A DNA stretch of 7,834 bases from Bacillota bacterium (GCA_023414985.1 JAEZLY010000043.1:1-7834), one strand, 5' to 3'. Positions 1-5,794 are shown, counted from the first letter of the stretch. Numbers and translations: made by a program. The notes: generated by a model not told the origin, from the sequence alone.

Positions 1-22
1 TAAGCCTCTCGGGCATCTCTCC
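1..22 (-). tRNA. tRNA-Ser, 5' end only (truncated by window edge)
   Basis: Read on the minus strand from position 22, the sequence begins GGAGAGA (a 7-base acceptor strand), then TG at tRNA positions 8-9, then CCCGAGAGGCTTA, which has the D-arm form of class II tRNAs. The GGAGAGATG start is typical of bacterial tRNA-Ser; tRNA-Tyr and tRNA-Leu usually differ at positions 1-9. The anticodon, variable arm and 3' end lie outside the window, so the isoacceptor cannot be named. A consensus promoter sits directly upstream, which supports a real transcription unit. Confidence 0.85.
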
Positions 23-37
23 AAACGTCGCTTAGCT

Positions 38-66
38 AGTATATCACCTCAAATATCTTGTGTCAA
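38..66 (-). promoter_or_regulatory. Consensus sigma-A promoter of the tRNA-Ser gene
   Basis: On the minus strand a perfect -35 box TTGACA (61-66) is followed after exactly 17 bases by the -10 box TATACT (38-43). The tRNA 5' end at 22 lies 15 bases beyond the -10, so the precursor would carry a leader of under 10 bases. This near-consensus strength is typical of stable-RNA promoters. It shows that the tRNA does not depend on read-through from ispD, although no clear terminator separates the two. Confidence 0.85.
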
Positions 67-131
67 GAGGTTTTCTATTATTCATGAAAAGAATTGTTTC
101 TCTTTTTGATTCTATTCGTACATCTTACAAG

Positions 132-842
132 CTATACTGATGAGCCCTGTCCCATAATCTGCTCTGCAATAATCAGATCCTCGGGTGTGGTCAGCTTCAG
201 GTTATGATACTCTCCCATGATTATTCTCACCGTTTTCCCAAGAAAAGTTTCATAAACCATTGCATCATCCGTTACAGTTCTCACGACCGACTCTTTTTGT
301 TGGTAGAACAATTCATAGGCCCGCCGTATCGCCTGATACTCAAAGGCCTGTGGTGTCTGCGCTGTCCATAGGGTGGCCCGATCCGGGGTGGCCGTAATGA
401 CTCCGTCCGCACCAGCGACCTTAATCGTCTCCTTGACAGGCGTTCCAAAAATACAGGCTTTGCACTCTTTTACCCGGCAGATCATCTCATCTATACTGTT
501 AGCATCGATAAACGGTCTTGCCCCATCATGAATCAGAACATAGTCCGGTTCATCACTATTGACCAGCGCCTGATAGACAGAATCATACCGTTCCTTGCCG
601 CCTTCGATGATCTTTGATACCTTCCCGAGGTCGTACGCATTTACGATCTGCTCCCTGCAGTACTCTACCTGCCCCTCTCCGGTTACCAAAATTATGTCAT
701 CGACACTGCTTTCTTCAAAAGCCTTCAGGCTGTAATATACAACCGGCTTGTCCTTTAGGATAAGAAACTGTTTGGCCACCGGGGAATTCATCCTTTTTCC
801 CTGTCCGGCAGCCAATACGATTGCAGTAACCTTATTCTTCAT
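132..842 (-). CDS. ispD: IspD, 2-C-methyl-D-erythritol 4-phosphate cytidylyltransferase
   Basis: This cytosolic enzyme of the MEP isoprenoid pathway transfers CMP from CTP to methylerythritol 4-phosphate. The 236-residue product has the family layout and usual length. The N-terminal nucleotide-binding loop AAGQGKRM is at residues 11-18, followed by KQF (24-26), HDGARP (105-110), R155 before TPQAF (163-167), TDDAMVYE (191-198) and the C-terminal NLKLTTPEDL (214-223). I chose the ATG at 842 because GGGGAAAG (851-858) lies 8 bases upstream and the protein then starts MKNKVTAIVLAAG, as in the family. The longer reading to 860 would need a TTG start inside tsaD. It begins 4 bases after the tsaD stop, so it is probably cotranscribed and translationally coupled. 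It is the last gene of the rnz gene string and has no evident role in tRNA modification. Confidence 0.96.
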   Translation of the reverse strand: MKNKVTAIVLAAGQGKRMNSPVAKQFLILKDKPVVYYSLKAFEESSVDDIILVTGEGQVEYCREQIVNAYDLGKVSKIIEGGKERYDSVYQALVNSDEPDYVLIHDGARPFIDANSIDEMICRVKECKACIFGTPVKETIKVAGADGVITATPDRATLWTAQTPQAFEYQAIRRAYELFYQQKESVVRTVTDDAMVYETFLGKTVRIIMGEYHNLKLTTPEDLIIAEQIMGQGSSV

Positions 843-846
843 AATG

Positions 847-1869
847 CTATCTTTCCCCAATCTTTAGATTCGGCACGGCATTTAAATCAAGTCCGGCCCT
901 TGATCCGTTCATGAATTCATAATAAGCAGCAGCTCCGATCATTGCCGCATTATCTGTGCACAAAATTTTAGAAGGGTGGTAAAAGGATAGCCCTTGCCTC
1001 CGGCAGGCATTTTCCATTGCCGCTAGCAGAGAGGAATTCGCTGCTACACCGCCCGCTATTGCCACCTGTTTCATATCATAGTCCTTAGCTGCAAGTAATG
1101 TTTTGCTAACCAGCACATCAATGACTGCTTCTTGAAAGGAGGCTGCAATATCGGCCCGGTTAATCTCTTCCTTTTTCATCTCACAGGAATTGATATGATT
1201 CAAAACAGCAGATTTCAGACCGCTGAAGCTGAAATCATAGGGCGCTCCTTCAATCTGAGCTCTCGGAAAGGCTATGGCATGTGGATTGCCTTCCTTGGAC
1301 AGTTGATCAATCTTCGGACCTCCCGGATATCCCAAACCAATAGCACGGGCCACTTTATCAAAGGCTTCCCCCGCAGCATCATCTCTGGTTCTGCCTATAA
1401 TTTCATATTTCCCGTAATCCTTTACCAAGACCAGATGCGTATGACCGCCTGATACGATCAGGCACAAAAAGGGAGGTTCCAGTTCTTTATTATCGATATA
1501 ATTGGCCGAAACATGCCCCTCGATATGATGCACTCCGATCAATGGCTTCTTTGCAGCAAAGCTGATTGCTTTTGCCTCTGCCACACCTACTAAAAGAGCG
1601 CCGACAAGTCCCGGGCCATAGGTTACACCGATCGCATCTATCTCCTCGAGTGTTACCCCTGCCGTAGCCAGCGCCTCTTCTATCACCTGATTGATTTTTT
1701 CAATATGCTTTCTCGAAGCGATCTCCGGGACCACTCCTCCGTATAACTTATGCAATTCTATTTGAGAAAAAATGATATTGGACAGCACCTCTCTTCCGTT
1801 CTTTATCACAGCTGCCGCTGTCTCATCGCAAGAGCTCTCTATCGCTAAAATCAAAATATCCTTTGTCAT
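847..1869 (-). CDS. tsaD: TsaD, tRNA N6-threonylcarbamoyladenosine transferase subunit
   Basis: TsaD (Kae1/YgjD family) is the catalytic subunit that moves the threonylcarbamoyl group from TC-AMP onto A37 of ANN-decoding tRNAs, working with TsaB and TsaE, both encoded at 4525-5685. The product is 340 residues, the standard bacterial length. Visible landmarks are ESSCDETAAA (11-20), YGPGLVGALLVG (84-95), the metal-binding HHIEGH (114-119, ligands H115 and H119), SGGHTHL (140-146), FSFSGLKSA (213-221), AGGVAANS (272-279) and CTDNAAMIG (304-312), whose D306 matches the third metal ligand. The ATG at 1869 is preferred: GGAG (1876-1879) sits 6 bases upstream and the protein then begins MTKDILILAIESS. 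A TTG at 1899 would add ten residues atypical of the family. The gene starts 13 bases after the DUF6715-like gene and ends 4 bases before ispD. Confidence 0.97.
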   Translation of the reverse strand: MTKDILILAIESSCDETAAAVIKNGREVLSNIIFSQIELHKLYGGVVPEIASRKHIEKINQVIEEALATAGVTLEEIDAIGVTYGPGLVGALLVGVAEAKAISFAAKKPLIGVHHIEGHVSANYIDNKELEPPFLCLIVSGGHTHLVLVKDYGKYEIIGRTRDDAAGEAFDKVARAIGLGYPGGPKIDQLSKEGNPHAIAFPRAQIEGAPYDFSFSGLKSAVLNHINSCEMKKEEINRADIAASFQEAVIDVLVSKTLLAAKDYDMKQVAIAGGVAANSSLLAAMENACRRQGLSFYHPSKILCTDNAAMIGAAAYYEFMNGSRAGLDLNAVPNLKIGER

Positions 1870-1882
1870 AATTAACTCCAAT

Positions 1883-2458
1883 CTATTCCTCCGGCACAAC
1901 CTGCCAGCCGAGGATTTTCCATTTCTTATTGCTGTCCTGGCGAAGCATTACCTTCCAGGTCTCTGTAAATTTTCTGCTTTCCTGGATTGTAAAGGAGATA
2001 TAATTAATGGAATAGTTTACTCCATCCATCACGCTTTGCTGCTCATCCTCTTTTTTCACAATAAAGCAGGTAGTAATCCGCCTGTCATTTTTCTTCCATT
2101 CCGCAAGATCCGTCTTTAAGTTTGCAAGATAGGTCTCCTCAGGATTAGCAGCAATAAATTCTTCGTCATACAATTCTCTTATCTTTAGGGCCAGGGGTTC
2201 CATATCCTCATCAGAAATATTATCATAGAGTGCTTTCATCATATCACCAAACAGTTTGACAACCTCTCTGGGTGTCTCCGGATAATAGAGTTCAAAATCC
2301 TTGGAAATCAACTTCTGTGCCTCAGTCATATTCTCCACAGAGGTCTCTTCAATCGGTTTCGTACGGTAATTCCAATAGAAATAAAATCCCAGCAAAACAA
2401 CTGCCAGCAATGACATAAATACTATCGTAAGTGATGTCCTATTCTTTTTTTTCTTCAT
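1883..2458 (-). CDS. Membrane-anchored protein of unknown function, DUF6715-like
   Basis: This 191-residue protein has a short basic N-terminus (MKKKKNR) and one hydrophobic helix at about residues 10-31, with no lipobox cysteine. It is therefore probably a single-pass membrane protein with a soluble C-terminal domain outside the cell. The soluble part contains the stretch TPREVVKLFGDM and a helical acidic middle, and ends in a beta-rich region that closes with WKILGWQVVPEE. This resembles the DUF6715 family as I remember it from Lachnospiraceae; that assignment is from memory and untested. No catalytic motif is visible. The start at 2458 is fixed by AAAGGAGG (2466-2473) with a 7-base spacer; a longer TTG reading to 2494 would overlap the end of rnz. 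It lies between rnz (19-base gap) and tsaD (13-base gap), so it is surely cotranscribed, but nothing seen ties it to tRNA work. Confidence 0.85.
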   Translation of the reverse strand: MKKKKNRTSLTIVFMSLLAVVLLGFYFYWNYRTKPIEETSVENMTEAQKLISKDFELYYPETPREVVKLFGDMMKALYDNISDEDMEPLALKIRELYDEEFIAANPEETYLANLKTDLAEWKKNDRRITTCFIVKKEDEQQSVMDGVNYSINYISFTIQESRKFTETWKVMLRQDSNKKWKILGWQVVPEE

Positions 2459-2465
2459 ACCGTTT

Positions 2466-2473
2466 CCTCCTTT
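2466..2473 (-). promoter_or_regulatory. Ribosome binding site fixing the start of the DUF6715-like gene
   Basis: On the minus strand AAAGGAGG lies 7 bases before the ATG at 2458 and just after the rnz stop codon (2478-2480). It is the strongest ribosome binding site in the rnz string and argues against the longer TTG-initiated reading. Confidence 0.8.
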
Positions 2474-2477
2474 GGGA

Positions 2478-3392
2478 CTATTCATCCTTATCAAACTCCA
2501 GGGTTATGCTTTTTCGATCCTTTCCAAGTTTCGCATTTGCAAATATCTGTCTTGCTTCCCCTATATAATCCTCCGGTCTGGTCAGGGAGGGACTATAATG
2601 AGTAAGCCATAATTCATTCACTTCTGCTGCCTTCGCAAGTCTTGCAGCTTCCTTGAAGGTCATATGTTTATACTCCTTTGCCTTTGTGTCCTTGTCCTGT
2701 TCGCCGTACATTCCTTCACAGATAAATAAATCTGATCCCGCTGCCTGTTCGGAAATCGCTTTTACCGGCCTCGAATCAGTACAATAAGTCAGCTTAATCC
2801 CTTTCCGCTCCGGTCCGATCACCATATCAGGGGTATAGGTTAAATCTCCCTCCACAATCGTTGCTCCCTTTTGAAGTCGATTCCAGTACTTCTGAGGAAC
2901 ATTATTCTCGATTGCCCGTTCCGTATAAAACCTTCCACCCCGCTTAATCGTAATACTGTAGCCGTAACAGATCACATTATGCTTTACTTGAAAAGCCTTA
3001 ATCAGATAACCGTTTACTGTCAGCTCCTCTTCCGGTGAGGAGAGTTCTATAAAATTCAATTCAAAGGGGAGCTCCGGTGCAATGACACGGAGTGCATTTA
3101 CCACCCGCTCCAAACCTCTGGGACCGATTAATGTCACCGGCTCCGTACGGTCCGCATTTCCCATAGATAACAGTAATCCGGGCAGACCACTGATATGATC
3201 CCCGTGATAATGAGTAAAACAAATCACATCGATGGAATGAAAGCTCCAGCCCTTTTCCCGAATGGAGATCTGGGTCCCTTCTCCGCAATCGATCAACAAG
3301 CTGCTTCCATTATATCTTGTCATCAGCGCTGTCAGCCATCTTCCCGGCAATGGCATCATACCACTGGTTCCTAATAAACAAACATCTAACAT
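2478..3392 (-). CDS. rnz: Ribonuclease Z (tRNase Z, tRNA 3'-end endonuclease)
   Basis: RNase Z is a zinc-dependent metallo-beta-lactamase-fold endonuclease that cuts tRNA precursors just after the discriminator base, mainly those lacking an encoded CCA. The 304-residue product matches the usual length of about 300-310. Visible signatures are LLGTSGMMPLP (6-16), DCGEGTQ (35-41), the metal motif HYHGDH (61-66), H138, the TDSRP aspartate (D206) and THYSPS with H265. The segment that often reads HST..EAA is HMTFKEAA here (243-250), so the histidine is kept. The start is the ATG at 3392; only a weak AGAAAGG (3404-3410) precedes it, 11 bases away, and an in-frame extension is blocked by a stop. It is the first gene of the rnz string, with a 354-base non-coding region upstream. 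Confidence 0.95.
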   Translation of the reverse strand: MLDVCLLGTSGMMPLPGRWLTALMTRYNGSSLLIDCGEGTQISIREKGWSFHSIDVICFTHYHGDHISGLPGLLLSMGNADRTEPVTLIGPRGLERVVNALRVIAPELPFELNFIELSSPEEELTVNGYLIKAFQVKHNVICYGYSITIKRGGRFYTERAIENNVPQKYWNRLQKGATIVEGDLTYTPDMVIGPERKGIKLTYCTDSRPVKAISEQAAGSDLFICEGMYGEQDKDTKAKEYKHMTFKEAARLAKAAEVNELWLTHYSPSLTRPEDYIGEARQIFANAKLGKDRKSITLEFDKDE

Positions 3393-3441
3393 CTATCATC
3401 AAGCCTTTCTTTCAGTTCTTTCAATTATTGGTAGACAGTAA

Positions 3442-3466
3442 GGGATGGACAAGATGTGTCCTTCCC
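3442..3466 (-). other. Hairpin in the rnz 5' untranslated leader
   Basis: On the minus strand GGGA-A-GGACA and TGTCC-A-TCCC form 9 base pairs around one A-A mismatch, closing a 5-base loop CATCT. It lies between the rnz promoter candidate and the rnz ATG (50 bases upstream of it). No T-run follows (TTACTGTC), so it is not a canonical intrinsic terminator; it could stabilise the mRNA or bind a regulator. The pairing is directly visible and any function is inference. Confidence 0.45.
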
Positions 3467-3478
3467 GGTATGCTTCTC

Positions 3479-3504
3479 ATTTTATCACAGTTTACACCTG
3501 TCAA
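3479..3504 (-). promoter_or_regulatory. Weak candidate promoter of the rnz string
   Basis: On the minus strand a perfect TTGACA (3499-3504) is followed by TAAAAT (3479-3484), but the spacer is only 14 bases, shorter than the usual 16-18. A 17-base spacer would give the poor -10 AATGAG. It is the best sigma-A-like pair in this intergenic region, so it is offered as a candidate only. Confidence 0.35.
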
Positions 3505-3600
3505 GAAACATGTATACATTTATTTTAACAGTATTTTCAATCTTTTGTCTACCTATTTATGAATGATACCGATCGGCTTCCGATCATCACTGTTATTTCC

Positions 3601-3667
3601 TTCTTCCTATTATATATCGGGACATTTCCTGTTAATGTTGAGTATCAGCCCAATATAAAAGGAAGAA
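3601..3667. repeat. Imperfect long inverted repeat upstream of rnz
   Basis: The left arm 3601-3621 pairs with the right arm 3649-3667. TTCTTCCT pairs with AGGAAGAA (8 bp), then comes one A-A mismatch, then TTATAT/ATATAA (6 bp), a small bulge and GGG/CCC, closing a 27-base loop (3622-3648). It lies about 20 bases from the terminator hairpin. It may be a remnant palindromic repeat or part of a regulatory leader; no function can be read from it. Confidence 0.45.
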
Positions 3668-3687
3668 TCATCTTAACAGAATCAAAG

Positions 3688-3713
3688 AGGCTGCCGAAAA
3701 ATCTCGGCAGCCT
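3688..3713 (-). terminator. Hairpin terminator of the tsaE-tsaB-rimI operon
   Basis: A perfect 10-bp stem, AGGCTGCCGA with TCGGCAGCCT, closes a 6-base loop. On the minus strand it lies 33 bases after the stop of the four-cysteine gene and is followed by CTTTGATTCTGTT, a moderate T-rich tract. It is the only strong hairpin downstream of that operon and is on the right side of it. The plus-strand side is also T-rich (GTCTTTCTC), but no plus-strand gene approaches, so minus-strand use is inferred. The broken T-run lowers certainty. Confidence 0.7.
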
Positions 3714-3746
3714 GTCTTTCTCATTCCTATGATACATTATCTTAAG

Positions 3747-3995
3747 CTACAGAACCTCAAGCTTCTTACGAACTTCTATCGGAATCGCGAAGCTTTCGAT
3801 TAATTTGTCATAACATTCCTCACATAAGTTAAAATGATGGACCTCCATATCACGACCGGAGAAGTACCCCCATTCCTTTGTCGCTTCGAATGCATCCTCC
3901 ATTAGGATACCATTCTCCTCCTTCAGCAGTTTCCCACATGAATTACAGTAAATCGGAAATTCCCCACTCTTGTTACCACCATTAGTCCTCTTCAC
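3747..3995 (-). CDS. Small four-cysteine (zinc-ribbon-like) protein of unknown function
   Basis: The 82-residue product has two CxxC pairs, C17-x2-C20 (YCNSCGK) and C58-x2-C61 (NLCEECYDK), spaced as in small zinc-ribbon folds, so it probably binds one zinc ion. Between them lie an acidic stretch and a WGYFSGRDMEVHHF segment (42-55), with extra histidines at 53-54. A short C-terminal helix (DKLIESFAIPIEVRKKL) follows. There is no signal peptide or membrane segment, so it is expected in the cytosol. Translation starts at a GTG (3995), supported by AGGAGGG (4003-4009) 7 bases upstream; no ATG is usable before residue 32. It follows rimI by 79 bases, which hold a TATAAT box, so it may be both cotranscribed and independently expressed. 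I do not recognise a named family; a structural or accessory role is all that can be said. Confidence 0.8.
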   Translation of the reverse strand: MKRTNGGNKSGEFPIYCNSCGKLLKEENGILMEDAFEATKEWGYFSGRDMEVHHFNLCEECYDKLIESFAIPIEVRKKLEVL

Positions 3996-4038
3996 GACTT
4001 ATCCCTCCTGATTTGATACATGCATCGCTCTTAAGAAC

Positions 4039-4067
4039 ATTATAAGACAAACCTTATGATTTTTACA
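4039..4067 (-). promoter_or_regulatory. Candidate promoter of the four-cysteine gene
   Basis: On the minus strand a perfect -10 box TATAAT (4039-4044) lies 43 bases before the GTG start. With a 17-base spacer the -35 would be TGTAAA (4062-4067), a poor match. It sits in the 79-base gap after rimI and could give this gene its own promoter. Confidence 0.45.
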
Positions 4068-4074
4068 GTGGGAA

Positions 4075-4515
4075 TTACTGTATCATATGAAGCCACATAA
4101 TGACAGCATCCTCTTTGGGTTTAGTGTAAAAATCCTTTCGTATTCCTGCCGACTCAAAGCCAAGGGACCGATATAGCGAGATGGCTGCTTCATTCGAGAC
4201 CCGGACCTCCAGGGTAAAGGAAGTGATACCCCTCTCGACTGATTGTTGTATTAAAGTTTTCAGCAGCTTATCCCCAATGTGCTGCCTTCTGAATTCTTTT
4301 TTCACAGCTACATTATAAATATCCCCTTCTCCTGCTATCCCCCAGCAACCGCAATAACCGGCAATCTGATCGTCTACGACAGCAACCAGGTAGCCGTTCT
4401 TCTCGTCCAGAAGCGAACTGCGGAAGTCCTCCACACCCCAGGGATCTGAAAAGCTCTCCTGTTCTATTGCAATCACCTCTGCAAGGTCTTCTTCCGTCAT
4501 TCGGCGTATGTCCAT
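4075..4515 (-). CDS. rimI: RimI, ribosomal protein S18 alanine N-acetyltransferase family
   Basis: RimI is a GNAT-fold enzyme that uses acetyl-CoA to acetylate the N-terminal alanine of ribosomal protein S18; in many bacteria its gene sits beside tsaB, as here. The 146-residue product is the usual length. The start MDIRRMTEEDLAEV, the SFSDPW segment (21-26), the acetyl-CoA loop RRQHIGDKL (76-84) and the C-terminal LEVRVSNEAAISLYRSLGF region (102-120) are typical. The loop has K83 where many GNATs have G or A, which is tolerated in the family. The ATG at 4515 has AGGAGG (4521-4526) 5 bases upstream, overlapping the tsaB stop codon, so translation is likely coupled to tsaB. The exact acetylation target cannot be proven from sequence, because RimI-like enzymes can act on other N-termini. 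Confidence 0.9.
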   Translation of the reverse strand: MDIRRMTEEDLAEVIAIEQESFSDPWGVEDFRSSLLDEKNGYLVAVVDDQIAGYCGCWGIAGEGDIYNVAVKKEFRRQHIGDKLLKTLIQQSVERGITSFTLEVRVSNEAAISLYRSLGFESAGIRKDFYTKPKEDAVIMWLHMIQ

Positions 4516-4524
4516 ATAAGCCTC

Positions 4525-5229
4525 CTATTGTGACAGCTTCTCTGCCCGTTCCCGTTCAGCCTGGGACAGCCGCAGATAGACCGGTTCATGCCGATCAGCC
4601 GCTTCAACCATTCCCTTCTTAAACAGCTCAATACCAAGCGCTCCGATCGCACCTGCCCGCTGCCGGTTCATATGAACCGGTGCAAAGGAATAGCTTACTT
4701 TGGTTTTTTCCTGAATAAGATCGTGATATGCTGTAGTACCATCCCCCAGGAAAACCACTTCTCGTCCAAGCTGATTGATGATTTCCAGAATTTCTTCCAC
4801 TGCCGCTGCAGTCTGTTCCTTTATAATTTGAAATTCTCCGTTTTTAAACTCATACAGTCCGGTATACACCTGGTTTCTTCTCGCATCCATCATCGGACAG
4901 ATGACGTGTTCTGTTCCATATAGATTGTAAGCCAGCCCGTCCAACGTCGGGACTGCAACAATCGGCTTTTTCATAGCCAGACCCAATCCTTTCGCAGTTG
5001 CCGAGCCAATCCTTAGTCCTGTGAAAGATCCCGGCCCTGCTGCCACAGCAATCGCATCCACTTCGTTCAAATCCAATTCTACCATGCGGACTATCTCATC
5101 CAGCATCGGAAGTAGGGTCTGGGAATGAGTCTTTTTATAATTTACGGTATATTCAGCCAGAACAGAATCCTCTGTCACAATTGCTACAGAAGCTACCAAT
5201 CCCGAGCTATCCAGTGCTAATATTTTCAT
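4525..5229 (-). CDS. tsaB: TsaB, t6A synthesis dimerisation/scaffold subunit
   Basis: TsaB (YeaZ) is a catalytically inactive ASKHA-fold paralogue of TsaD that dimerises with it and bridges TsaE in the t6A complex. The 234-residue product shows MKILALDSSG (1-10), GPGSFTGLRIG (65-75), PTLDGLA (94-100), the MMDARRNQVYTGLY segment (113-126) and the PVYLR motif (216-220). It lacks the HxxxH metal pair of TsaD, as expected. I place the start at the ATG at 5229, not the GTG at 5238, because that GTG lies inside the ribosome binding site GGAGGTGA (5234-5241). It follows tsaE by 15 bases and precedes rimI by 9 bases, so tsaE-tsaB-rimI is one operon. The C-terminal tail (AERERAEKLSQ) is highly charged and probably flexible. 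Confidence 0.95.
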   Translation of the reverse strand: MKILALDSSGLVASVAIVTEDSVLAEYTVNYKKTHSQTLLPMLDEIVRMVELDLNEVDAIAVAAGPGSFTGLRIGSATAKGLGLAMKKPIVAVPTLDGLAYNLYGTEHVICPMMDARRNQVYTGLYEFKNGEFQIIKEQTAAAVEEILEIINQLGREVVFLGDGTTAYHDLIQEKTKVSYSFAPVHMNRQRAGAIGALGIELFKKGMVEAADRHEPVYLRLSQAERERAEKLSQ

Positions 5230-5233
5230 TTCG

Positions 5234-5241
5234 GTCACCTC
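5234..5241 (-). promoter_or_regulatory. Near-perfect tsaB ribosome binding site that swallows an alternative GTG
   Basis: On the minus strand GGAGGTGA is complementary to the 3' end of 16S rRNA and sits 4 bases before the ATG at 5229. The in-frame GTG at 5236-5238 is part of this site, so it is very unlikely to be the start. Confidence 0.8.
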
Positions 5242-5244
5242 CTC

Positions 5245-5685
5245 CTAGAGGCTTCCCTCCCTTCCGTCTTCCACAGTGATCACCCGATAATCAAACCCTT
5301 TATTCAAGTCCTTTTCGATTCTGATGCTTGTCCGCCCCTTCGGTAAGAGTTCTTTGATCAGCTCCGCCCATTCAATCAGACAGACACCGCTGCCATAGAA
5401 GTAATCCTCGTATCCGATTTCCTCCATCTCCTCAATATCACTGATCCGGTAGACATCAAAATGATATAAGGGTAATCTGCCTTCCTCATATACCTGAATG
5501 ATCGTAAAGGTTGGACTGCTTACTGCTTCCTCAATTCCAAGGCCTTTCGCAAACCCCTGCGTAAATACGGTCTTTCCGACCCCCAGGTCGCCGCTTAGGC
5601 AATACACCTCACCTTTTTTTGCATTTCTGCCCATCCGATAACCAATTTCATAGGTATCCGTTGAACTATAACTGTCTAACTTCAT
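5245..5685 (-). CDS. tsaE: TsaE, ATPase of the t6A tRNA modification complex
   Basis: TsaE (YjeE) is a small P-loop ATPase that binds the TsaB-TsaD heterodimer and drives cycles of t6A formation in bacteria. The 146-residue product has the Walker A motif GDLGVGKT (32-39), the family motif SSPTF (56-60), HFDVYR (75-80) and EWAE (105-108), all in the family order and spacing. The start at 5685 has only a weak GAAAGG (5697-5702) 11 bases upstream, but the protein length and N-terminus fit the family and no better start is seen. It is the first gene of the tsaE-tsaB-rimI operon and is transcribed from a promoter with an extended -10 box just upstream, divergently from the AraC-family regulator. 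It ends 15 bases before tsaB. Confidence 0.95.
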   Translation of the reverse strand: MKLDSYSSTDTYEIGYRMGRNAKKGEVYCLSGDLGVGKTVFTQGFAKGLGIEEAVSSPTFTIIQVYEEGRLPLYHFDVYRISDIEEMEEIGYEDYFYGSGVCLIEWAELIKELLPKGRTSIRIEKDLNKGFDYRVITVEDGREGSL

Positions 5686-5730
5686 ATGATAAAATACCTT
5701 TCATACTGATATCCTGACTTTCTAAACGGC

Positions 5731-5741
5731 ATTATAACAGA
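5731..5741 (-). promoter_or_regulatory. Extended -10 promoter of the tsaE operon
   Basis: On the minus strand TGTTATAAT contains a perfect TATAAT (5731-5736) preceded by the TGn extension. The -35 position (about 5754-5759, TATCTT) is poor, as is common when an extended -10 is present. The tsaE ATG lies about 45 bases downstream of the -10. Confidence 0.65.
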
Positions 5742-5766
5742 AATGATTAAAAAAAGATAGTGTTCA

Positions 5767-5794
5767 TTGACATTATCCGCCTGTTTGCTATGAT
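5767..5794 (+). promoter_or_regulatory. Strong promoter of the AraC-family gene
   Basis: A perfect -35 box TTGACA (5767-5772) and the -10 box TATGAT (5789-5794) are 16 bases apart, and TGC directly precedes the -10, making it an extended -10. The mRNA would carry an untranslated leader of about 80 bases before the ATG at 5884. It lies back to back with the tsaE promoter, the two promoter cores being only about 30 bases apart. Confidence 0.75.

Larger units (their letters stand above)
3393..3746. other. 354-base gene-free region between the tsaE and rnz operons
   Basis: No credible coding frame is present; the only long plus-strand frame begins antisense inside rnz. The region holds the terminator hairpin at 3688-3713, an imperfect long inverted repeat at 3601-3667, a perfect small hairpin at 3571-3585 (GATCGG, loop CTT, CCGATC), a TTGACA box at 3499-3504 and a leader hairpin at 3442-3466. 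An 8-base inverted repeat, GGTAGACA (3430-3437) against TGTCTACC (3546-3553), brackets the promoter candidate and leader hairpin. It presumably ends one operon and starts the next; the number of inverted repeats is higher than that needs. Confidence 0.6.

Noticed and set aside
81..116. Possible terminator between ispD and the tRNA gene
   Set aside because: Only a six-pair A/T stem (AAAAGA with TCTTTT) can be drawn and no proper T-run follows, so it is too weak to call.
843..860. TTG-initiated N-terminal extension of ispD
   Set aside because: It adds six residues overlapping tsaD. The ATG at 842 has GGGGAAAG 8 bases upstream and gives the family-typical N-terminus.
1132..1452. Plus-strand 106-codon frame antisense to tsaD
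   Set aside because: It is an antisense shadow of a highly conserved gene and has no independent signals.
1870..1899. TTG-initiated extension of tsaD
   Set aside because: The extra ten residues (CRRNRLELI...) are unlike TsaD and overlap the preceding gene's stop. GGAG with a 6-base spacer supports the ATG at 1869.
2459..2494. TTG-initiated extension of the DUF6715-like gene
   Set aside because: The extension contains the AAAGGAGG ribosome binding site itself; initiation must lie downstream of it at 2458.
3317..3562. Plus-strand 81-codon frame in and beyond the rnz 5' end
   Set aside because: It begins antisense within rnz, has no ribosome binding site or promoter, and is a low-complexity hydrophobic translation without recognisable features.
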